DNA of 64,000 nucleotides from Loigolactobacillus bifermentans DSM 20003 (GTDB lineage: Bacteria; Bacillota; Bacilli; Lactobacillales; Lactobacillaceae), in the NCBI RefSeq assembly GCF_001434575.1, contig NZ_AZDA01000093.1, forward strand, positions 89,469 through 153,468, read 5' to 3'. A program made the translations under genes and the position numbers. The notes under the pieces are model-generated. The model saw only the letters and a program-made list of their open reading frames with translations. It searched no databases and was not told the origin of the DNA. Shown in pieces: positions 58,635-64,000 of this stretch (positions are counted from its first letter, which is position 1; each line of letters opens with the position of its first letter).

Positions 58635-58731
58635 TTTTAAGCTTAATGCAGTTAAGTTAGAGCCGTTTGTTGACCATAACTTGACTGTATTTTTGACGGC
58701 ATAATCTCTTGAAAAGAAGGATTGTTGATTA

Positions 58732-59415
58732 ATGAGTAAAGGTTTACAGATTGCAATTGATGGGCCTGCTTCGGCAGGTAAAAGTACGGTAGCAAAATTA
58801 GTTGCTAAAAAGTTACATTATGTGTATTGTGATACCGGTGCAATGTACCGTGCAGTGACTTGGCAGGCCATGCAATTAGGCTTGGATCTAACCGATGAAC
58901 CGCAAATTTTAAACGTGGTTGAAACCTATCCAATTCGTTTTGTGGCGGCTGACCCTGTGCAACAAGTTTTCATTGGTGAACACGATATCACAACAGCGAT
59001 TCGTCAGCCCAATGTTACCAACAACGTCTCAACTGTTGCGGCATTAGGGACGGTACGGGCTGCACTAGTCAAACAGCAACGCGCTATTGCGGCTCAAGGC
59101 GGTATTGTAATGGATGGCCGCGATATTGGGACCACTGTTTTACCACATGCCCAAGTTAAAATTTTCTTAGTTGCAAGTGTTGCGGAACGTGCGCGTCGGC
59201 GTTATGCAGAAAACTTAACAAAAGGGATCGATACGCCACTGGCGACTTTGGAACATGAAATCGAAGTGCGGGATCATAAAGATTCAACGCGTCGAGTTTC
59301 ACCATTGACGCAGGCAAAAGATGCGACCCGGTTAGATACAACGCCACTTTCAATTGATGAAGTGGTGGCTAAAATATATGAAACTGCTAAGAAAAAAGAG
59401 AAAGATGAGAATTAA
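58732..59415 (+). CDS. cmk: Cytidylate kinase
   Basis: 227 residues, standard length. Makes CDP and dCDP. P-loop DGPASAGKSTVAK, CDTGAMYRAVTW, NVSTVAALGTVR, MDGRDIGTTVLP, RVSPLTQAKDAT. Start ATG 58732 has AAGAAGGA upstream. rpsA follows; cmk-rpsA-der is the usual Bacillota order. Confidence 0.97.
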   Translation: MSKGLQIAIDGPASAGKSTVAKLVAKKLHYVYCDTGAMYRAVTWQAMQLGLDLTDEPQILNVVETYPIRFVAADPVQQVFIGEHDITTAIRQPNVTNNVSTVAALGTVRAALVKQQRAIAAQGGIVMDGRDIGTTVLPHAQVKIFLVASVAERARRRYAENLTKGIDTPLATLEHEIEVRDHKDSTRRVSPLTQAKDATRLDTTPLSIDEVVAKIYETAKKKEKDEN

Positions 59416-59497
59416 TATAACGTTTTTCTAGCATTTCAAGGTGTTTTACTATAAAATAGGACTTGTAGTTTCAAGCTGTTGAAGGAGGATTTTTGGC

Positions 59498-60709
59498 ATG
59501 AACGAAGATAACATCACAAATGAGAACCAAAATGCCATGGAAGACGCTTTAAATAGCGTCCACGACGTCAAAGTCGGTGACATTGTAAAAGGGGAGGTTC
59601 TAGCAATTGATGACGACAAACAATTAATTGTCGGCATTCAAGGAACTGGCGTCGAAGGCGTTGTTCCAATGAAAGAACTTTCAAGTCAGCATATTGATGA
59701 TATTAATGATGCTGCCAAGATTGGCGATGTACTTGACCTTGTGGTTATTTCAACCATTGGTAAGGATAAAGAAAACGGGAGTTATTTATTATCCAAGCGG
59801 CGTTTAGAAGCACGCAAAGTTTGGACTGAAATTCAAGAAAAATTTGAAGCAGGCGAATCAATCGACGCCCCTGTTACAGAAGTGGTTAAGGGTGGTTTAG
59901 TCGTTGATGCCGGTGTACGTGGCTTCATTCCCGCTTCAATGATTGAGGATCATTTCGTTGATGACTTATCTCAGTATAAGGGTCAAACCCTCAAACTTAA
60001 AATCATTGAAATCGAACCTAGCGAAAATCGTTTAATCTTATCACATCGTGCAATTGCTGAAGCTGAAAAAGCTGAACAAAAAGAAAAAATCTTGGCAACG
60101 CTTAAAGCAGGCGACGTTGTTGAAGGTACTGTTGCACGTTTAACCAACTTTGGTGCTTTTGTTGACCTTGGTGGTATTGATGGGTTAGTTCACGTATCTG
60201 AAATCTCTTATGACCGTGTTGACAAGCCATCTGATGTCTTAAAGGTTGGCGAAACGGTTAAGGTTGCTGTTTTATCAGTTGATACTGATAAAGAACGGAT
60301 CTCGTTATCCATTAAAGCAACTTTGCCAGAACCATGGACGGATATTGAAGACAAAGCACCAGTTGGCAGTGTCCTTGAAGGAACTGTTAAACGTTTAACC
60401 ACGTTTGGTGCCTTTGTTGAAGTCTTCCCTGGCGTTGAAGGCTTAGTTCACATTTCACAAATTTCACATGAACACATTGCAACACCTAATGATGTGCTTT
60501 CTGAAGGTGAAACTGTGAAAGTGAAAGTCTTAGACGTTAAGCCAGATGCACACCGTTTAGCCCTTTCAATTAAGGCTTTAGCACCAAAACCAAATGGTGA
60601 GACTGAAAAGCCCGTTGCAACGCCTGTTGATACCAGCAAGTACCAAAGCGACGATGATGAAGGCGGCTTTACCTTAGGCGACATCATTGGTAAAGACTTA
60701 AAAGGTTAA
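59498..60709 (+). CDS. rpsA: Ribosomal protein S1 homolog, four S1 domains
   Basis: 403 residues after GAAGGAGG. Four S1 repeats of about 70 residues each (VGDIVKGEVLAIDDDKQLIV; SIDAPVTEVVKGGLVVDAG; AGDVVEGTVARLTNFGAFVDLG; VGSVLEGTVKRLTTFGAFVEV), and a Gly/Asp-rich tail. Gram-positive form, shorter than the six-domain E. coli S1. RNA-binding translation factor. A terminator stands before der. Confidence 0.95.
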   Translation: MNEDNITNENQNAMEDALNSVHDVKVGDIVKGEVLAIDDDKQLIVGIQGTGVEGVVPMKELSSQHIDDINDAAKIGDVLDLVVISTIGKDKENGSYLLSKRRLEARKVWTEIQEKFEAGESIDAPVTEVVKGGLVVDAGVRGFIPASMIEDHFVDDLSQYKGQTLKLKIIEIEPSENRLILSHRAIAEAEKAEQKEKILATLKAGDVVEGTVARLTNFGAFVDLGGIDGLVHVSEISYDRVDKPSDVLKVGETVKVAVLSVDTDKERISLSIKATLPEPWTDIEDKAPVGSVLEGTVKRLTTFGAFVEVFPGVEGLVHISQISHEHIATPNDVLSEGETVKVKVLDVKPDAHRLALSIKALAPKPNGETEKPVATPVDTSKYQSDDDEGGFTLGDIIGKDLKG

Positions 60710-60724
60710 TTTAAATTGTCTATG

Positions 60725-60756
60725 AAAAGAGATTGGCAATGACCAATCTCTTTTTT
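60725..60756 (+). terminator. Terminator after rpsA
   Basis: AAAAGAGATTGG (60725-60736) pairs with CCAATCTCTTTT (60743-60754) around a 6-nt loop, then more T. Confidence 0.85.
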
Positions 60757-60783
60757 GATGTAATACAGAAGGAGGGATTGTCA

Positions 60784-62094
60784 ATGGCAAATCCAGTTGT
60801 TGCAATCGTTGGACGCCCAAACGTTGGGAAGTCAACGGTTTTTAACCGAATTGCCGGTGAACGGATCTCAATTGTTGACGATATGCCAGGGGTTACCCGT
60901 GATCGGATCTATGCCCATGCGGAATGGACTGGCCGTCAATTTAATTTGATTGATACAGGTGGAATCGACCTTGGTGATGAGCCATTTTTAAAGCAGATTA
61001 CTGAACAGGCCGAAATCGCAATGGACGAAGCGGATGTGATCGTATTTGTCACCAGTATTCGTGAAGGGATGACAGACGCTGATGAACGTGTGGCGCGGAT
61101 GTTGTATCAAACGGATAAACCGGTTATTTTAGCGGTTAACAAAGTTGACAACCAAGAATTACGGCAAGATATTTATGATTATTATTCATTAGGCTTAGGC
61201 GATCCAATCGCAATTTCCGGGGTTCATGGGATTGGCACCGGGGATCTGTTAGATGCAATCGTGTCTCATTTTCCGGCTCAAACGGAAGAAGAAGACGATC
61301 AGCGAATCAAATTTAGCTTGATTGGTCGGCCAAATGTCGGAAAATCATCTTTGGTGAATGCTATTTTAGGTGAAAATCGAGTGATTGTTTCGAATATTGC
61401 TGGAACGACTCGAGACGCAATCGATACCCAGTTTGTCACTGAAGCAGGTGATGAGTTTGCCATGATCGATACAGCAGGGCTACGGAAACGTGGCAAGGCT
61501 TATGAAAATGCTGAAAGATACAGTGTGTTGCGGGCGATGTCCGCTATTGACCGAAGCGACGTGGTCTTGGTGGTCCTAAATGCTGAAGAAGGCATTCGTG
61601 AGCAAGATAAGCGAATCGCTGGTTATGCGCATGAAGCTGGCCGTGGTATCATCATTGTGGTCAACAAGTGGGATACTTTGAAAAAAGATAATCACACGTT
61701 AACGGACTTCGAAAATGCGATTCGCAGTAATTTTGCCTACTTGGATTACGCGTCGATTATTTTCGTATCTGCGAAAACCCATCAACGGTTGCCGCAGTTG
61801 CCAGCCATGATCAAACAAGTTCATGAAAACCAGCAACGACGTGTACAATCGTCTGTTTTAAACGATGTTTTAATGGATGCGATTGCCACAAACCCAACCC
61901 CATCGATGAATGGGAAGAAGTTGCGAGTATACTATGCAACACAGGTTGCGGTTGCACCACCAACATTTATTATTTTCGTCAATGACCCAGATCTGATGCA
62001 TTTTTCATATGAACGCTTTTTAGAAAATCAAATTCGTCATGCCTTTGATTTTTCTGGAACACCGGTGCATTTAATTATCCGCCGCCGGAAATAG
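60784..62094 (+). CDS. der: GTPase Der (EngA)
   Basis: 436 residues from ATG 60784 (AAGGAGGG upstream). Two tandem GTPase domains, each with GRPNVGKS: residues 8 onward ([29 protein letters not shown]) and about 182 onward ([27 protein letters not shown]), and a C-terminal KH-like domain. Needed for 50S subunit assembly. Confidence 0.98.
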   Translation: MANPVVAIVGRPNVGKSTVFNRIAGERISIVDDMPGVTRDRIYAHAEWTGRQFNLIDTGGIDLGDEPFLKQITEQAEIAMDEADVIVFVTSIREGMTDADERVARMLYQTDKPVILAVNKVDNQELRQDIYDYYSLGLGDPIAISGVHGIGTGDLLDAIVSHFPAQTEEEDDQRIKFSLIGRPNVGKSSLVNAILGENRVIVSNIAGTTRDAIDTQFVTEAGDEFAMIDTAGLRKRGKAYENAERYSVLRAMSAIDRSDVVLVVLNAEEGIREQDKRIAGYAHEAGRGIIIVVNKWDTLKKDNHTLTDFENAIRSNFAYLDYASIIFVSAKTHQRLPQLPAMIKQVHENQQRRVQSSVLNDVLMDAIATNPTPSMNGKKLRVYYATQVAVAPPTFIIFVNDPDLMHFSYERFLENQIRHAFDFSGTPVHLIIRRRK

Positions 62095-62192
62095 CGCAAA
62101 GCCTGATTTGATGCAAATTCTAACCAAAAATTAAGGAAATGTCATAATTTGGCCGATTTGAGCATAAAAAGTGACGAATTATCAAAAAAACC

Positions 62193-62221
62193 TTGCTATC
62201 AAGGCGTTCCTATGATATTTT
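62193..62221 (+). promoter_or_regulatory. Likely promoter of hup
   Basis: TTGCTA (62193-62198), 17 bp, TATTTT (62216-62221). The leader then runs about 95 bases to the start. Confidence 0.45.
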
Positions 62222-62255
62222 TAGTTCAGAAATAATGATTTGGCTCATTGTTTCG

Positions 62256-62298
62256 CCAGTGTTCGTAACTGGAGCAACTCCATTAGACACTCGTCTAA
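62256..62298 (+). other. Structured hup leader with two hairpins
   Basis: CCAGT/ACTGG (62256-62260 with 62268-62272) and TTAGAC/GTCTAA (62283-62288 with 62293-62298) form two small hairpins between the promoter and GGGGAGGTG. There is no T run, so they look like leader structures, not terminators. Confidence 0.5.
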
Positions 62299-62324
62299 CT
62301 TTTAGATGGGGAGGTGAATTTATT

Positions 62325-62600
62325 ATGGCAAACAAAGCTGAATTGATCGAAAACGTAGCAAGTCAAACAGACTTGACGAAAAAGCAAGCAACAGCTGCTG
62401 TTGATGCTGTCTTTGGTTCAATCCAAGACACATTAGCAAAAGGTGAAAAGGTTCAATTAATTGGCTTCGGTAACTTTGAAGTTCGTGATCGTGCTGCTCG
62501 TAAAGGGCGTAACCCACAAACTGGTGCTGAAATTCAAATTCCAGCCAGCAAAGTACCAGCTTTTAAACCTGGTAAAGCATTGAAGGATGCGGTTAAATAA
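62325..62600 (+). CDS. hup: DNA-binding protein HU
   Basis: 91 residues from ATG 62325 after GGGGAGGTG. Histone-like nucleoid protein: [20 protein letters not shown] start, [20 protein letters not shown] beta arm with the DNA-bending Pro in GRNPQTG, and [12 protein letters not shown] end. The only HU gene in the window; position after der is the conserved one. Confidence 0.98.
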   Translation: MANKAELIENVASQTDLTKKQATAAVDAVFGSIQDTLAKGEKVQLIGFGNFEVRDRAARKGRNPQTGAEIQIPASKVPAFKPGKALKDAVK

Positions 62601-62611
62601 CCAATTTAGAG

Positions 62612-62637
62612 GGACTAGCAATTTTGCTAGTCCTTTT
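62612..62637 (+). terminator. Terminator of hup
   Basis: GGACTAGCA (62612-62620) pairs with TGCTAGTCC (62625-62633), then TTTT. Confidence 0.8.
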
Positions 62638-62687
62638 AAATTGGCGATTAAACAATTGTCTAGTTTGAATAAGAAAGGTGCAGTGTG

Positions 62688-63953
62688 ATGAGTTATTCAG
62701 AAAATATGCTGGCTGCATTAGCAGATGGCAATCTCAAACAAGCAAAAAAAGACTTTCAACGTGCATTACAGCAAGATAGTGATGATTTGTTGTATAGTCT
62801 GGCTGAAAACTTGTATGCCTTAGGTTTTTTGCCGGAAGCACGAAAAGTTTATTTAAAATTACTGGCCAAATACCCAGACGAAGATGAGTTACGAACAACT
62901 TTAGCTGATATTGCCATCAGTGATGGTAAAACCGAACAGGCCTTGGATTACTTGCAAGCCATTCAGCCGGATTCACCTGCTTATGCAGAAAGTCTATTGG
63001 TGTCGGCGGACCTTTACCAACAACAAGGACTTTATGAAGTCAGTGAACAGAAACTACTGGAAGCACGTCGCCTTTATCCTGATGAAACCGTAATCGCCTT
63101 TGCGTTGGCTGAATTTTATTTTGACAGTGGCGAATTTCAAAAGGCCATTGTCTACTATGAAGAATTAATTGCAGCTGGTGAAGTTGAAATTTCTAAGGTT
63201 AACTTGTATCAGCGTTTAGGCGTCGCTTATGCCAATAGCGGTGCGTTTGAAAAGGCTGCCGAGTACTTGGATTTGATTCCAACTGCTGAAATGAGCGCTG
63301 AAACGGCCTTTCAGGCGGGTTTTATTCAATTGCAGCTGAAAGACTACCAGGCAGCCGAAAAACTGTTATCTGAGCTACGGGAGCAAGATTCGCAATTTAG
63401 TTCGTTATACCCTTATTTAGCGACAGCCCAAGAAAAGCAAGCTAAATTGACGGATGCATTACGGACCTTGCAAGAAGGCATGGCTGTGGACGCTTATAAT
63501 GAAGTGCTCTATCAACGTGCTGCGGATCTAGCCTTTCGCTTAGATGATGAAGCCTTAGGCGAAAAATATTTGCAACACTGGCTGGCATTAGTGCCAGATG
63601 ATATGACGGCCATTGTACAGCTGAGTAATCTTTATGTGAAGCAAGGACGACATGATGAGAATATCGCATTACTCACACCAGTGGCTGATCGTGGTGATGC
63701 GGATCCACAAGCTTATTGGAATTTAGCGGTTTCTGCAGATGCGCAAGATGAGACCAAAGTAGCCCGCGAAAATTATTTGTTGGCTTATCCAACCTTTAAA
63801 AATCAACCTGATTTTTTGCATCAATTGATTTTATTCTTCCAGAGTGTCGGTCAGCGCACCGAAATGTTAACGGCCTTAAAACGATACGTTAAATTAGTGC
63901 CAACGGATGATGAAATGGCTTGGTTATTGGAATCTACTGAAGAGGACAACTAA
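62688..63953 (+). CDS. Tetratricopeptide-repeat protein (YpiA-like)
   Basis: 421 residues from ATG 62688 with AAAGGTG 7 bases before it. Entirely helical repeats of about 34 residues, acidic, with no signal peptide or membrane helix; repeats such as ADLYQQQGLYEVSEQKLLEARRLYPD and YQRLGVAYANSGAFEKAAEYLDLIP are clear TPRs. Placement after hup is that of B. subtilis ypiA. A protein-protein interaction role is expected; partners unknown. Confidence 0.9.
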   Translation: MSYSENMLAALADGNLKQAKKDFQRALQQDSDDLLYSLAENLYALGFLPEARKVYLKLLAKYPDEDELRTTLADIAISDGKTEQALDYLQAIQPDSPAYAESLLVSADLYQQQGLYEVSEQKLLEARRLYPDETVIAFALAEFYFDSGEFQKAIVYYEELIAAGEVEISKVNLYQRLGVAYANSGAFEKAAEYLDLIPTAEMSAETAFQAGFIQLQLKDYQAAEKLLSELREQDSQFSSLYPYLATAQEKQAKLTDALRTLQEGMAVDAYNEVLYQRAADLAFRLDDEALGEKYLQHWLALVPDDMTAIVQLSNLYVKQGRHDENIALLTPVADRGDADPQAYWNLAVSADAQDETKVARENYLLAYPTFKNQPDFLHQLILFFQSVGQRTEMLTALKRYVKLVPTDDEMAWLLESTEEDN

Positions 63954-64000
63954 TGGAACAAGCGCTTAAAGTAGCATTGATTGAGTCTTTTTTAGCACAA
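63953..64000 (+). CDS. Start of a gene cut by the window end
   Basis: ATG 63953 overlaps the stop of the TPR gene (TAATG) with GAGGA upstream, so it is probably co-translated. Only 16 residues are visible (MEQALKVALIESFLAQ). In B. subtilis the gene after ypiA is ypiB; this fragment is too short to confirm that. Confidence 0.6.
   Translation, partial: MEQALKVALIESFLAQ

Overview
The window is an ordinary chromosomal stretch of a low-to-mid-GC member of the Lactobacillaceae (Bacillota, Lactobacillales). This rests on established features: Bacillota-type gene order (phoH-ybeY-dgkA-era-recO-glyQS-dnaG-rpoD-trmK-nif3; fur-xerD; ribT-scpA-scpB-rluB; fer/ypbB-recQ-LysM-cmk-rpsA-der-hup-TPR), T-box leaders in front of hisS-aspS and glyQS, strong AGGAGG-type ribosome binding sites, frequent TTG and GTG starts, and a two-subunit glycyl-tRNA synthetase. 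I cannot fix the genus from sequence alone. Almost everything reads on the + strand. I saw no insertion sequences, prophage, CRISPR array, rRNA or tRNA genes.

Region by region. 1-8 kb is the most accessory-like part: the end of a RibU-like vitamin transporter subunit, a MATE exporter, then a complete de novo NAD block (nadB-nadC-nadA, with a cysteine desulfurase transcribed divergently from a shared operator-promoter region), and an ApbE lipoprotein. 8-10 kb is a lone ATP-dependent PEP carboxykinase on the minus strand with a near-consensus cre box. 10-16 kb holds an unknown small protein, a 3-methyladenine glycosylase, the methyltransferases PrmA and RsmE, then Rel and Dtd. 16-19 kb carries a HAD phosphatase, the AzlCD exporter and a secreted three-SH3 amidase. 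19-26 kb is the T-box controlled hisS-aspS operon, msrA, a YitT protein, endonuclease IV and the PPDK-regulatory kinase (minus strand). 26-43 kb is a long core block: rpsU-yqeY, phoH-ybeY-dgkA-era-recO, glyQS under a glycine T-box, dnaG-rpoD-trmK-nif3, pepT, clpB. 43-50 kb has dnaE, pfkA-pyk and a UPF0756 protein. 50-64 kb has cvfB, fur, xerD, ribT-scpAB-rluB, ferredoxin, ypbB-recQ, a LysM membrane protein, cmk, rpsA, der, hup and a TPR protein, and is cut inside the next gene.

How they work together: nadB, nadA and nadC convert aspartate and dihydroxyacetone phosphate to nicotinate mononucleotide, with NifS probably building the Fe-S cluster of NadA. pfkA and pyk drive glycolysis, while pckA (with its cre box) serves the PEP-oxaloacetate branch. 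Translation, ribosome maturation, replication initiation and chromosome segregation make up most of the rest.

I did not find a convincing undescribed multi-gene system. The items most worth a second look are regulatory or residue-level: a hisS-aspS T-box whose specifier loop reads GACAC, so Asp GAC and His CAC overlap; the palindromic nadB/nifS control region in a family that usually lacks NAD synthesis; a 34-bp perfect palindrome beside pckA; a DnaG zinc finger with Gln in place of the canonical His; structured leaders before rel, pfkA, dnaG, hup and the LysM gene; and a small unknown protein gene at 9958.
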